A stretch of 64,000 bases of DNA from M30B80 sp965656935 (lineage in GTDB: Bacteria > Pseudomonadota > Alphaproteobacteria > Rhodobacterales > Rhodobacteraceae), in contig CBFHMG010000005.1 in assembly GCA_965656935.1 (NCBI GenBank), forward strand, positions 114,306 to 178,305. Direction: 5' to 3'. The notes beneath the pieces are model-generated. The model was given only the letters and a program-made list of their open reading frames with translations, searched no databases and was not told where the DNA came from. Shown here in pieces: positions 24,823-34,633 of the stretch. Numbering within the stretch: position 1 is the stretch's first letter; each line of letters starts with the position of its first letter. The translations under genes were made by a program, and so were the position numbers.

Positions 24823-26516
24823 GCTGCGAAATCTTCTGGTGAGAGAGCGTAGAGATCAGCCGCGCCATGGCCTGCCTCAACCAGCCAGCCCGCAACCTTG
24901 GGCAGATGCCGCGCGACAAAGACCTGCGCCAAGCGGCTATGCATACTGCCCTCTCCTTGCGCAAGCGATGCCCGCAGGTGGTAATGCGCGCCAAGAGCAG
25001 TGGCAAAAGCCATGCAATAGGGCACAGCACCCGCAAAGCGGTCATTCATCTGAAGCGAGACCAACCGCTCGGTCGCGCTGCGCAAGGCTTGGGCGGCCTC
25101 CGCCAGAGGGGCGTTTTCGGCATTGCGGGCCGTCTCTTCGATCTCGTCGATCAGGCTTATGGCTGCGTCACCGCCATCCATCATCTTGCGCCCGACCAGA
25201 TCCATCGCCTGAATGCCATTGGTACCTTCATAGATCGCTGTTACGCGCACATCCCGCAAGAATTGGGCAGCGCCCGTTTCCTCGACAAACCCCATACCAC
25301 CATGCACCTGAACGCCTTCATTTGACACCGCGATACCCGTTTCGGTGCCATAGGCTTTGCAGATCGGGGTGAGGAATGCAGCGCGCGCCTTCATGGCCGC
25401 GTCATCCGTAGCGCGGGCCAGATCAATCGACACAGCCAGATCAAGCGCGATTGCGCGGGCGGCAAAGACCTGTGCTTTCATGCCTGCAAGCATCCTGCGC
25501 ACATCGGCATGATCAAGGATTGTGCCTGTGCCCCCCTCCACCATGCCGCGCCCCTGCTTACGCTCGGAGGCAAAGGCCAACGCGTGTTGATAAGCGGCCT
25601 CAGCCACCGAGAGGCCCTGGACCCCCACACCAAGCCGCGCGTTATTCATCATGGTGAACATCGCAGCCATGCCTTTATGCGGCTCGCCAATCATCCAACC
25701 TGTTGCGCCATCATATTGCATCACACAAGTGGGCGATCCGTGCAGGCCCAATTTATGCTCAAGGCTGACCACTTTGAGCGTATTGGCGACGCCCGCATTG
25801 CCCTGCGCATCCGGCAGCCGCTTTGGCACGAGAAACAGCGAAATGCCTTTGGTCCCTGCGGGCGCATTTGGCAAACGCGCGAGCACCAGATGACAGACAT
25901 TCTCGGAGAAATCATTATCCCCCCAAGAGATGTAAATCTTCTGGCCCGAAATCGCATAGGTGCCATCGCCGTTATCCTCGGCCTTCGAGGTCAGCGCACC
26001 GACATCCGATCCTGCCTGAGGCTCGGTTAGGTTCATCGTTCCGCACCATTCACCCGAAACCAATTTGGGAAGATAGAGTTCCTTGATCTCATCACTGGCA
26101 TGATGTTCCAGCGCTTCGATCTGGCCTTGGGTCATCAAAGGGTTCAACTGCAAGGACAGGCAGGCCGAGCCGATCATTTCATTCACCGCCGTGGCCACGC
26201 TTTGCGGCAAGCCCAATCCGCCAAATTCAGGCGAGGCGGTGATGGCCACATAGCCACCCTCAGCAATCGCACGATACCCTTCCCCAAACCCCGGAGAAGT
26301 ACGCACAACGCCATTTTCCAACTTGGCTGGATGCAGGTCACCAATGCGTTGCAGCGGGCTGAGCACGTCTTCACACATCTTGCCCGCCTCGGACAGGATA
26401 GCACGCACTGTCTCGGGCGAGGCTTCGGCGAATAATTCGGTCTCGGCCACGCGGTTCATGCCCACCACATGATCCAGCATAAATTCAATTTCGGACAGAG
26501 GGGCGCGATAAGGCAT
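24819..26516 (-). CDS. Acyl-CoA dehydrogenase, long form (DmdC-like family)
   Basis: 565 residues from the ATG at 26516 (MPYRAPLSEIEFMLDHVVG), with GGGAG upstream. FAD-dependent alpha,beta-dehydrogenation of an acyl-CoA. Seen here: CGTMNLTEPQAGSDVGAL (flavin/substrate segment), YAISGQKIYISWGDND, QVHGGMGFVEETGAAQFLRD and the adjacent AIYEGTNGIQAMDLVGRK. A C-terminal extension of about 120 residues is typical of the long family that includes 3-methylmercaptopropionyl-CoA dehydrogenase DmdC. A role in DMSP breakdown cannot be claimed: long homologues with other acyl-CoAs are common and no dmd gene adjoins. It overlaps the MBL hydrolase gene. Confidence 0.9.
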   Translation of the reverse strand: MPYRAPLSEIEFMLDHVVGMNRVAETELFAEASPETVRAILSEAGKMCEDVLSPLQRIGDLHPAKLENGVVRTSPGFGEGYRAIAEGGYVAITASPEFGGLGLPQSVATAVNEMIGSACLSLQLNPLMTQGQIEALEHHASDEIKELYLPKLVSGEWCGTMNLTEPQAGSDVGALTSKAEDNGDGTYAISGQKIYISWGDNDFSENVCHLVLARLPNAPAGTKGISLFLVPKRLPDAQGNAGVANTLKVVSLEHKLGLHGSPTCVMQYDGATGWMIGEPHKGMAAMFTMMNNARLGVGVQGLSVAEAAYQHALAFASERKQGRGMVEGGTGTILDHADVRRMLAGMKAQVFAARAIALDLAVSIDLARATDDAAMKARAAFLTPICKAYGTETGIAVSNEGVQVHGGMGFVEETGAAQFLRDVRVTAIYEGTNGIQAMDLVGRKMMDGGDAAISLIDEIEETARNAENAPLAEAAQALRSATERLVSLQMNDRFAGAVPYCMAFATALGAHYHLRASLAQGEGSMHSRLAQVFVARHLPKVAGWLVEAGHGAADLYALSPEDFAA

Positions 26517-26648
26517 TGGGTCATTCTCCCGTTGCACGGCGCGGCGCAGGCTTGGCAGGCCTTGCGCAAGCCGCTATGTGCTTGATCTGTTTCAGGGCCT
26601 AGGTAGAAAGCCCATCCCCTGCCCTTCAACCCATACGTTACGTCACCG

Positions 26649-27614
26649 ATGCCTCATGAGCGACCAGTAATCTTGCACAACACCGCCGAGAATATCACTC
26701 GCGCGGCCAAGATGTTGCGCGGTGGTGATCTGGTCGCGATGCCGACCGAGACGGTTTACGGCTTGGCCGCAGATGCCTGCAACGACACCGCCTGCGCCCG
26801 TATTTTCGAAGCAAAGGGCCGCCCGCATTTCAACCCCTTAATCGTTCATTTACCAGACATGGACGCGGTTGAAAGGATCGCGGTGATGAATGACGCGGCT
26901 CATGCCTTGGCCAAAGCCTTTTGGCCCGGCCCGCTGACCTTGGTTCTGCCTTTGCGCGATGGTCATGGGCTTTCCCCGCTTGTCAGTGCGGGGCTGGATA
27001 CGGTCGCGATCCGCATGCCGGCCCATCCTGTGGCACAGGCGCTGCTGCGGGACTTCGGTGGCCCTCTCGCGGCCCCTTCGGCCAATCCATCGGGGCGGAT
27101 CAGCCCGACCACCGCCGCGCATGTCAAAGACGGGCTTGGGTCAAAGCTTGCGGCCATTCTGGATGGCGGGCCCTGCACGGTCGGTCTGGAATCGACCATC
27201 CTTGCCCCTGACTCGCACGGTGCCCGCCTCTTGCGCGAAGGCGGCATTGCGCGCGAGGGGATCGAGCGCCTCACAGGGCCTTTGGCCACCGATACCACAC
27301 CTGGGAAAGTTCAGGCCCCTGGTCAGCTATCCAGCCATTACGCACCCCGCGTCGCGGTGCGATTGAACAGCGATCTGTCTGACACCAGCGCGGTGCGGGT
27401 GGCATTCGGGGCCAAGGGTTCGGCCGATTTCACCTTATCCGAGACCGCGGATTTGATTGAGGCTGCCGCCAATCTTTTCGCCATGCTGCATGCTGCCGAC
27501 GCTTTGGCGCATGGAGCGGGGCGAGATAGAATCGCGTTTGCCCCCCTGCCCGAGACGGGGCTTGGCCGCGCGATCAATGACCGCCTCAGACGCGCGGCGG
27601 CCCCTCGCGCTTAG
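26649..27614 (+). CDS. L-threonylcarbamoyladenylate synthase (Sua5/TsaC)
   Basis: 321 residues. Makes threonylcarbamoyl-AMP from Thr, bicarbonate and ATP for t6A37 modification of ANN-decoding tRNAs. The YrdC domain is clear: LRGGDLVAMPTETVYGLAADA, KGRPHFNPLIVHL, GPLAAPSANPSGRISPTTAAHV and GLESTI. The extra C-terminal region (QLSSHYAPRVAVRL onward) makes it the longer Sua5 type rather than the short TsaC. No clear SD before the ATG, so the start is set by the family N-terminus. Convergent with yqgE with a four-base overlap of ends. Confidence 0.93.
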   Translation: MPHERPVILHNTAENITRAAKMLRGGDLVAMPTETVYGLAADACNDTACARIFEAKGRPHFNPLIVHLPDMDAVERIAVMNDAAHALAKAFWPGPLTLVLPLRDGHGLSPLVSAGLDTVAIRMPAHPVAQALLRDFGGPLAAPSANPSGRISPTTAAHVKDGLGSKLAAILDGGPCTVGLESTILAPDSHGARLLREGGIAREGIERLTGPLATDTTPGKVQAPGQLSSHYAPRVAVRLNSDLSDTSAVRVAFGAKGSADFTLSETADLIEAAANLFAMLHAADALAHGAGRDRIAFAPLPETGLGRAINDRLRRAAAPRA

Positions 27615-28216
27615 GCACGGCCTCCGGTCGCCGAGAGCATGCGCGGGTCAATGCCAAGGCTTTCAACCGCTGCCTGCCATTTCGCCTCCTGCGCCGTGCC
27701 GAACACCAGTTCAGGCGTTGCATCACTGGTCAGCCATGCATTCTGGGCCAGTTCAGCCTCAAGCTGGCCCGCCCCCCAACCAGAATAGCCAAGCATCACA
27801 AGCGCCTGTTTGGGGCCTGTCCCAAGGGCGATATCTTCCAGAACATCCACGGTCGAGGTCATGGAAAACTGCTCATTCACCTCGATGGACCCACCGCCCT
27901 TATCGCGATCAGCAGCCCCCTGCAGGCGGCGATACTCGCCCGAATGCAGCACAAAACCGCGTCCCGGCTCAACGGGGCCACCGTAAAAGATGCCCATATC
28001 ATCAACAGGATTGGCACAGGAGATATTCAACTGCCCCAGAATATCAGAAAAACTCACCTCGGAGAGTGGCTTGTTCACGACCAACCCCATCGTGCCATCT
28101 TCGTTATGGGCCAGAATATAAATCACGCTGGCCACAAAACGCGGGTCGCCCATGCTCGGCATGGCGATCAGGAGCTTACCTGTCAGATCGCTGGATTGAA
28201 TGTTCAAGCGCGTCAT
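27611..28216 (-). CDS. YqgE/AlgH family protein
   Basis: 201 residues starting MTRLNIQSSDLTGKLLIAMPSMGD, followed by FVASVIYILAHNEDGTMGLVVNKPL and the central YGGPVEPGRGFVLHS, all hallmark blocks of YqgE (DUF179). These proteins are soluble, of unknown biochemical role, and often linked to redox or cell-envelope regulation. The start at 28216 is chosen by family conservation; the RBS is weak. It is divergent from the DsbD-like gene with a 116-base gap. Confidence 0.93.
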   Translation of the reverse strand: MTRLNIQSSDLTGKLLIAMPSMGDPRFVASVIYILAHNEDGTMGLVVNKPLSEVSFSDILGQLNISCANPVDDMGIFYGGPVEPGRGFVLHSGEYRRLQGAADRDKGGGSIEVNEQFSMTSTVDVLEDIALGTGPKQALVMLGYSGWGAGQLEAELAQNAWLTSDATPELVFGTAQEAKWQAAVESLGIDPRMLSATGGRA

Positions 28217-28332
28217 GGCCAATACTCTGCGCAGGTCCTGCAGTTGTTGCAAGGGTCACGCTTGAGTGACAATGACGGGGAGTCTCTGAAACGTGACTTT
28301 TCATTTACCGCCGTGATGGCTAGCTGAATGCC

Positions 28333-29145
28333 ATGATCAGACAAAGCCTCCTTTCCTTCACCGCCGCCCTTGCGCTCTCAGGCCCCGCTTTTGCGGAATG
28401 GCAGACGCAATCGCAGGACGAGATCGTATCGGTTCGCATGCTGGAAGGGTGGCGTCTGGAAAACGGGCATCACATGGCCGCGCTTGAAATCACGCTGGCC
28501 GATGGATGGAAGACCTATTGGCGCGCGCCTGGTGAAAGTGGCATCCCGCCTGTCTTAAGCTTTTCGGGTGCCAGCGGTATTGATGGCATGGCGATCCATT
28601 GGCCTGCGCCACAGGTGTTCACGATCAACGGGATGCGCTCGATCGGCTATGATGGTCGGGTGATCCTGCCGCTGGAATTGCTGGTCGATGAAACAGGCGA
28701 AATCCAGATGGAGGGCGAGGTTGAGCTTGGCGTTTGCCAAGATGTCTGCGTTCCCGTCACGATTGATCTTGAAGCTCTTTTGCCACCTGTCGGGGTCAGC
28801 CCCGACCCGCAGATTATGGCCGCCCTATCTGATCGCCCGATGACCGCGCTTGAAGCGGGTGCCTCGGCTGTGCAATGCGCCATCGCGCCAATCTCGGATG
28901 GGATGCGCGTCGAAGTGACGCTCGAGATGCCATCCCTTGGGCAGGACGAGGCCATGGTGGTTGAATTCCCGATGCAGGGTGTCTGGGTCTCCGAGGCCGA
29001 GCTGACACGAGATGGACCCCGCATCACCGCCAGCGCCGATATCGTGCCCCCCAATTCCCGCCCCTTCGCGCTGGACCGATCCAGCCTGCGCTTTACAGTG
29101 ATCGGAAGCCAAGGTGCGGTCGAGCTTCAGGGCTGCTCAGGCTAG
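28333..29145 (+). CDS. DsbD N-terminal-domain-like periplasmic protein
   Basis: 270 residues with a Sec signal (about 1-21, SGPAFA-E). The rest matches the DsbD-alpha/ScsB-like domain: GWKTYWRAPGESGIPP, DGRVILPLELLVDETG, and GVCQDVCVPV, a C-x3-C pair where the family carries its redox-active cysteines. Two more cysteines lie in QCAIAP and near the C-terminus (LQGCSG). No membrane domain follows, so it is a stand-alone periplasmic partner rather than a full transmembrane reductase. It probably handles disulfide exchange on a specific substrate. Its stop overlaps convergently with the RND gene. Confidence 0.85.
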   Translation: MIRQSLLSFTAALALSGPAFAEWQTQSQDEIVSVRMLEGWRLENGHHMAALEITLADGWKTYWRAPGESGIPPVLSFSGASGIDGMAIHWPAPQVFTINGMRSIGYDGRVILPLELLVDETGEIQMEGEVELGVCQDVCVPVTIDLEALLPPVGVSPDPQIMAALSDRPMTALEAGASAVQCAIAPISDGMRVEVTLEMPSLGQDEAMVVEFPMQGVWVSEAELTRDGPRITASADIVPPNSRPFALDRSSLRFTVIGSQGAVELQGCSG

Positions 29146-32100
29146 GGCATCTCGCGGGAGGCAGACATGCTGCGCCTGACAAGGCCAATGCCCCATCCCG
29201 CCAGAATAATCAGCGCGCTGCCAAGCACGAAGACGCCAAAGACGGCACCGCCTGAACTTGGCAAACGATCAGCCACAGGCCCGAATGCGGCCCCTGTGAC
29301 GAGATAGCTGCCCAATGTGGCCGCCCAAAAAAGGGCCAGCGCCACAGCGATACCGCCCAAACCTGCGGCCACCTCAGGGATACGCCGCGCGCCACCAAAG
29401 ACGCGGCGCAGCGCGCGGATCTGCGTCGAGATATCTTGCTGTGCCGCCAGAAGCGACGGCACAAGCAACAGCACAATCAACATGCCAAAGCCCAAACCAT
29501 AGACCAGCGTGATCACCGTCGGCTTGAGGAATTGCGCCTGCGAAGACGTCTCGTATAGCAGCGGCGTAAGGCCCAAAACGGTGGTAAGCGTGGTCAAAAG
29601 CACGGGCCGCAGACGGTCCGCAGTGCCGTTGATGATGGCCTCGGTCCAGCCCTGCTCCTTGCCATATTCATCAATGGTCGACACCAAGACGATCGAGTCG
29701 TTGATGATAATCCCCGTCATCCCGATCAAGCCTACAACCGTGAACATCGACATCGGCACATCCCAAAGCGCATGACCCCAGATCGTGCCGACCAATCCGA
29801 AGGGGATGATCGCAAGGACCACCGCTGGCCGCGTCCAACTGGAAAAGACCCACGCCAGCACAAGGTAAATTCCCACAAGGCACAGGATAAAGCCCGTTGC
29901 CGCATCGCTGAGGAAATCCTGCTCCTGCTCGGCCAAGCCAGACAGGCGGGTCGTGACGCCATAGCGTTGTTCGATCTCGGGCAGGATCACCTCGCGCAGT
30001 TCAGTCATGATTTCTTCGGCGCGGGCTGGATCATCCTCGGACAGATCGCCCGTGACCGAGACAACGCGCTGGCCGTTTTCGCGAATGATGGTCGAAAATC
30101 CGGTGCGGCTTTCGACTGTCACGATATCGGAGAGCGGCACATATTCACCGCTACCCGATCGCAACAGCATCCGATCCAAAAAATCAGCGGTCAATTCTCC
30201 CTCGGGCAGTTCCACACGGATCGTGGCCGTGCGCACGCCTTCGGCATAGGTGGCAGCCTCGATCCCGCCCAAACGGTTGCGCAACACGCGGCCAAGGCTT
30301 TCGATCTCGAAGCCGAGTGCCTCGCCTTGCGGGGTCAATGTCAGGCTCAGCTCTTCTCGGTCATAGGCAAGGTTATCCTCCAGCCCCGACACCTCGCCAA
30401 AGGGCAGAAGGGCGGATTTGATCGCTTCGGCCACCTGTTTGAGCACGTCACTGCCTGCGCCTGTGATCTGGACATCAATCGCATCGCCACCCGGTCCGCC
30501 ACGCCATCCACGAAAGCTGATCTCTTCGGTTTGCGGAAGCTGGCGCACTTCATCCTGAAGATCCGCTACAAAGGCAAAGGAGGAATACGGGCGCAAATCG
30601 GCATCAATCAATTCGATCGCCAAAGACCCCAGAAGATCGGCATCCTTGTTTTCGGCAGCGGCGAGCCGCGCGCCTGTATTGCCGCCAACCTCGGCCAAGG
30701 CGTAGTCAATCGGGCTTTGTCCGTATTCCTCTTCATAGCGCTCGGCCACGGCCTGTGCCGCGCGCTGCATCTCGCGCATCATCGCCACACTGTCTTCGCG
30801 GGTGGCGCCATCTAGCATCGCGAAATTCCCCGAGACCGAGGACAGTTCAGGCGCATTGAAAAACCGCCATGTCACATCGCCTCGGATAAAGCTGGCGGCC
30901 TGCGTGGCCAGAAGCAGGATCATTGCGGCCATCACAGGATAACGCGCGATGATCACCCAACGCATTGCAGGGCGGAACGCGGTCTCGCGCACCCATTCGA
31001 ACCCGCGATTGACCTGCCGCGAGGGCCAATCATACCAATGCGCCTTGGCGGTATGGGCCACGGCATGGGCCATGTGATTTGGCAAGATGAGGAAACATTC
31101 CACAAGGCTCGCGGCCAGCACCACGATCACCGTGAAGGGGATATCGGCAATCAAATCCCCGAACCGCCCCCCGATCGAGACCAAGCCACCAAAGGCCAGA
31201 ATCGTGGTCAGCGTCGCGGCAAAAACGGGGGCCGCCATGCGGCGGGCCGCGTTTTCAGCCGCCACGACAGGATGCTCGCCCAATTGGCGCGCCCTGAAAT
31301 CGGCATGCTCGCCCACCACAATCGCATCATCCACCACAATCCCGAGTGTGATGATCAAGGCAAACAGCGAGATCATATTGATCGTCAGCCCTGCGACATA
31401 CATCAGCGCAATGGCCGCCAGCATCGCCACGGGAATACCGGCTGCAACCCAAAGTGCGGTGCGCGCGTTCAGGAACAAAAACAGCAGCAGAACCACCAGC
31501 CCGAGGCCTACCAGCCCGTTGTCGAGCAAGATATCCAATCGGGCGGAAATAAACTGGGCCCTTGTGCGGATCAGATCAATGGAAACCCCTTGCGGCAAGG
31601 TCAGCTGCATCTCATCCGCCACGTCCTGAACAAGGGCTTGGATGGCAATGGCATCGCCTCGGTCCGAGCGGTCAACGCGGATCGACATTGCGGGGTTATC
31701 CCCCACGAAATAGGCGCGCTCCCGATCAACGCCCGAGACATCAATACGGGCGACATCGCCAATGGTCAGCGTGGTTCCATCCGCATTTCGGGACAGGGCG
31801 ATATTGGCGATATCCTCGGCGCTGCGCCGCGCGGTGCCCGTGCGGATACGGGCATTGGCGGCATCCACCTCGCCTGCGGGGGCCGTATCGGAACCCGCTG
31901 CGATTGCCGATGCGATATCCGCCATCGAAATATCATTTCGGATCAGATTGGCGGTCGGCACCTCAACGATGGTTTCAGGGGCGGCAACGCCGCGGATCGT
32001 GCTACGCGTGACACCGCGATCAAACAGGCGTGCCACAAATTCATCGGCGAAACGGCCAAGCTGTTCGGGGGCCACGGGCCCTGTGATCACCACATCGGTG

Positions 32101-32531
32101 ACGCGGTCACGCCAGACGCCGCGCCGCACACCGGGTTCATCTGCATCCTCGGGCAACTCCGTGACACTATCGACAGCCGTTTGCACATCATCGGCGGCAC
32201 GGGCCATATCCCAACCGGGTTCAAATTCCAGATCAATACTGGCCTGCCCCTCGCGCGAGGTGGCGGCGGAATCCGTGACCCCCTCAACCGCCAGCAAGGT
32301 CGGCTCCATGACCGCGACAATCGCGCGGTCAACATCCTCGCCCCCTGCGCCTTCCCAACGCACATTCACCGAGACGCTATCGATGATCACATCGGGAAAG
32401 AACTGCGCTCGCATATTCGGGATCGCTAGTAACCCCGACACCACCAGCGCAAGAAGAAGCAAATTCGCCGCCGTCTTATGGCGCGTGAAATAGGACAGAA
32501 CGCCTTTGGCTGAGGGGGGCAACTCACGCAT
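29142..32531 (-). CDS. RND efflux transporter permease (AcrB family)
   Basis: 1129 residues with the RND layout: TM1, a first large periplasmic loop (about 50-320), TM2-6, a second loop, TM7-12. The proton-relay pair is seen in TM4 as GIVVDDAIVVGE. The second half has GIIINDSIVLVSTIDEYGKEQG and DRLRPVLLTTLTTVLGLTPL. It is longer than AcrB because of extra hydrophobic helices at the C-terminus (about 1040-1115). It works with the adaptor encoded three bases upstream on the same strand. No TolC-type outer-membrane gene is present. The divergent loop sequence makes substrate prediction unsafe. Confidence 0.93.
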   Translation of the reverse strand: MRELPPSAKGVLSYFTRHKTAANLLLLALVVSGLLAIPNMRAQFFPDVIIDSVSVNVRWEGAGGEDVDRAIVAVMEPTLLAVEGVTDSAATSREGQASIDLEFEPGWDMARAADDVQTAVDSVTELPEDADEPGVRRGVWRDRVTDVVITGPVAPEQLGRFADEFVARLFDRGVTRSTIRGVAAPETIVEVPTANLIRNDISMADIASAIAAGSDTAPAGEVDAANARIRTGTARRSAEDIANIALSRNADGTTLTIGDVARIDVSGVDRERAYFVGDNPAMSIRVDRSDRGDAIAIQALVQDVADEMQLTLPQGVSIDLIRTRAQFISARLDILLDNGLVGLGLVVLLLFLFLNARTALWVAAGIPVAMLAAIALMYVAGLTINMISLFALIITLGIVVDDAIVVGEHADFRARQLGEHPVVAAENAARRMAAPVFAATLTTILAFGGLVSIGGRFGDLIADIPFTVIVVLAASLVECFLILPNHMAHAVAHTAKAHWYDWPSRQVNRGFEWVRETAFRPAMRWVIIARYPVMAAMILLLATQAASFIRGDVTWRFFNAPELSSVSGNFAMLDGATREDSVAMMREMQRAAQAVAERYEEEYGQSPIDYALAEVGGNTGARLAAAENKDADLLGSLAIELIDADLRPYSSFAFVADLQDEVRQLPQTEEISFRGWRGGPGGDAIDVQITGAGSDVLKQVAEAIKSALLPFGEVSGLEDNLAYDREELSLTLTPQGEALGFEIESLGRVLRNRLGGIEAATYAEGVRTATIRVELPEGELTADFLDRMLLRSGSGEYVPLSDIVTVESRTGFSTIIRENGQRVVSVTGDLSEDDPARAEEIMTELREVILPEIEQRYGVTTRLSGLAEQEQDFLSDAATGFILCLVGIYLVLAWVFSSWTRPAVVLAIIPFGLVGTIWGHALWDVPMSMFTVVGLIGMTGIIINDSIVLVSTIDEYGKEQGWTEAIINGTADRLRPVLLTTLTTVLGLTPLLYETSSQAQFLKPTVITLVYGLGFGMLIVLLLVPSLLAAQQDISTQIRALRRVFGGARRIPEVAAGLGGIAVALALFWAATLGSYLVTGAAFGPVADRLPSSGGAVFGVFVLGSALIILAGWGIGLVRRSMSASREMP

Positions 32532-32534
32532 CGG

Positions 32535-34001
32535 TCAGCTTCCCATCCGCTCTTCGATGCGGTTCACCATACGTGCCGGCACCTCATCTTGGTTCAACTG
32601 CTCCAGCATGCGCGCCTTCACATCATCGGGGATGAAACCGTTGCCCTCAACAAAGGCGATCAGCCGCGCGCGGCGTTCGGGATCGAGTGCGATATTCTCG
32701 GGCACCTGCGGTTGAGCATCTGCGCCCTCGCCCGAGGGGCGGAGCGGCTCAATACGGATGCCAGCACCCAGAACAGGGGTACGGCCTGCAACAATTTCGC
32801 GCCCGTAAATCTCGGGCGCACGAACAAACACTTCATCCCCCTGACGGCGCAAAAGGGTCACCGTGACCTCTTCGAGGCGGTCTTCCTCACCAAGTACCAG
32901 AATCTGATTATTACTGCTCAAAGCGGTTGCGGGCAGAACGGCCACGCCGCGCAACGGCGTTTCCTCCACCGCAACGGTCACGAAATCACCCACGCGGAAC
33001 CCTCGGGTTTCCAGCAATTGCGCGAAAAGAAGGCGCCCTGATTGCCCCTCGGCCACCGCACCGCTTTCGCGCACAAGACGCGCAGGCACCGAAAGGTCTA
33101 GGCCGAAAACATCAAGCTGCACGGAAACAGGCACATCAGGCAGGCGGCCTTCGTCGGACAAAAGCCGCGCATATTGCGCGGTCGAGACGCGGAAGGCCAC
33201 TTCCAGCGCCTGCGGGTCCAGTAATTGCGCGATCTGCTCATTGGCATTGACCAAACGGCCCTGAACCACATTCACATCCGTCAACACGCCTGCGAATTCG
33301 GCGCGCAGCTCGGTATCGGCCAAGCGCCGCTCGGCATCAGCCAGCGAGATCATCCGCCGCTCGATCGAGAGGCGCGTTTGATCAACGCTTGTTTCGGCCT
33401 GCGCCAAAGCCTGCCTGCGCGACAGCACGGCCTGATCGGCAGAGGCTGCTGCCAATTCAGCGGTCTCGGCGGCGGCGGCGCTGCCCACGCCACGCGCAAC
33501 CAGATCTTGTTGCCGCTCGAAGGCGCGGCGGCGCAAATCGGCCTGCGTCTCGGCAGCAGCCACATCTTCACGCGCAAGGATCAAGGCGCGCTCGGCATCG
33601 GCGAAATTGGCCTCGGCCTCACGCAGATCGGCGGCGGCGGTATCACGAAGCGATTGCGCCTCGGCGGGATCAATGCGCAGCAAAAGCTGACCTGCCTCAA
33701 CCGCGCCGCCATCTTCGAACCCCTCCGCCAATTCGATCACCGTGCCGCCCGCAGGGGCGCGTAATTCCAATGTCCGCCGGCTGCGGATTTCGCCAAAAGC
33801 GGTCAGAACAGGCGTGGCTTGTGTGGGGGCCACAGGCAGCACTTCCGCGCTGAAGACACGTTCACGCGCGGGGCGCGCGCCGCCCTCCTCGGACCAGCTT
33901 GCCTGCAAGGCTGTCCAGACCGATCCGCCCGCCAAGCCCAAAAGGCCGATGGTGATCGATAAAAGAAACATTCCCAAAAGGGCACGGTTCAAAAAACGCA
34001 T
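32535..34001 (-). CDS. RND efflux periplasmic adaptor subunit (HlyD/MFP family)
   Basis: 488 residues. An N-terminal membrane anchor (FLNRALLGMFLLSITIGLLGLAGG) is followed by a lipoyl-like half-motif (LELRAPAGGTVIELAEGFEDGGAVEAGQLLLRID). Then comes a long Ala/Glu/Arg-rich coiled-coil hairpin (about 120-215), the returning lipoyl half (LRAEFAGVLTDVNVVQGRLVNANEQIAQLL) and beta-barrel domains. This links the inner-membrane pump to an outer-membrane channel. It is the first gene of the two-gene operon; TTG/GTG alternatives upstream are not needed. The C-terminal about 60 residues are acidic and helical. Confidence 0.92.
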   Translation of the reverse strand: MRFLNRALLGMFLLSITIGLLGLAGGSVWTALQASWSEEGGARPARERVFSAEVLPVAPTQATPVLTAFGEIRSRRTLELRAPAGGTVIELAEGFEDGGAVEAGQLLLRIDPAEAQSLRDTAAADLREAEANFADAERALILAREDVAAAETQADLRRRAFERQQDLVARGVGSAAAAETAELAAASADQAVLSRRQALAQAETSVDQTRLSIERRMISLADAERRLADTELRAEFAGVLTDVNVVQGRLVNANEQIAQLLDPQALEVAFRVSTAQYARLLSDEGRLPDVPVSVQLDVFGLDLSVPARLVRESGAVAEGQSGRLLFAQLLETRGFRVGDFVTVAVEETPLRGVAVLPATALSSNNQILVLGEEDRLEEVTVTLLRRQGDEVFVRAPEIYGREIVAGRTPVLGAGIRIEPLRPSGEGADAQPQVPENIALDPERRARLIAFVEGNGFIPDDVKARMLEQLNQDEVPARMVNRIEERMGS

Positions 34002-34090
34002 ATCTGTCTGCCTTGCGCGTTAGGATATTAGATAGAAGGTAGTGTTGGATCAAAAAAGGTCCACGTCCACTGCTTACACGCAGCCGTGCG

Positions 34091-34633
34091 TTATTTCCGT
34101 CGGTGATGTTCGTCGAGGCGCGGTAAAATCTCGACGAAATTGCAGGGCCTGTGCCGATAGTCGAGTTGCCATTTCAAAATCTCATCCCACGCATCCTTGC
34201 ACGCCCCCGATGATCCGGGCAGCGCGAAAAGATAGGTTCCATTGGCGACGCCCCCTGTGGCGCGCGATTGCACGGCGCTGGTGCCGATCTTTTGCATCGA
34301 CACCATAGTGAAGACTGTGCCGAAGGCCTCGATCTCTTTTTCATAGACGTCGCGATGCGCCTCAACAGTCACATCACGGCCCGTCAGCCCTGTGCCGCCT
34401 GTGGTCAGGATCACGTCAATCTCGGGGTTGGCGCACCAGTGCCGCAAACGCTCGGCGATCTGGGCGCGCTCATCTGGTAAAATATCGCGCGCGGCCAGAA
34501 TATGGCCAGCCTCGGTCAGGCGCGCCTCCAGCACATCGCCCGATTTATCCTCGGCCAGAGTTCGGGTGTCGGACACGGCCAGCACCGCGATGCGCACAGG
34601 AATGAAATCGCGGGTGTCGTCAATGCGGCTCAT
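34091..34633 (-). CDS. moaB: Molybdenum cofactor biosynthesis protein MoaB
   Basis: 180 residues from ATG 34633 (MSRIDDTRDFIPVRIAVLAVSDTR). MoaB/MogA-fold protein that adenylylates molybdopterin before Mo insertion. The MoCF signature ILTTGGTGLTGRDVTVEA is clear, followed by the FALPGSSGACKDAWDEIL block. The ATG overlaps the stop of the uracil-DNA glycosylase gene (ATGA), so the two are cotranslated. Other molybdenum genes in the window are moaD/moaE and modABC, at separate sites. Confidence 0.93.
   Translation of the reverse strand: MSRIDDTRDFIPVRIAVLAVSDTRTLAEDKSGDVLEARLTEAGHILAARDILPDERAQIAERLRHWCANPEIDVILTTGGTGLTGRDVTVEAHRDVYEKEIEAFGTVFTMVSMQKIGTSAVQSRATGGVANGTYLFALPGSSGACKDAWDEILKWQLDYRHRPCNFVEILPRLDEHHRRK

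Noticed and set aside
31038..32429. Long plus-strand open frame opposite the RND pump
   Set aside because: Antisense of clearly recognisable RND transmembrane and loop motifs.
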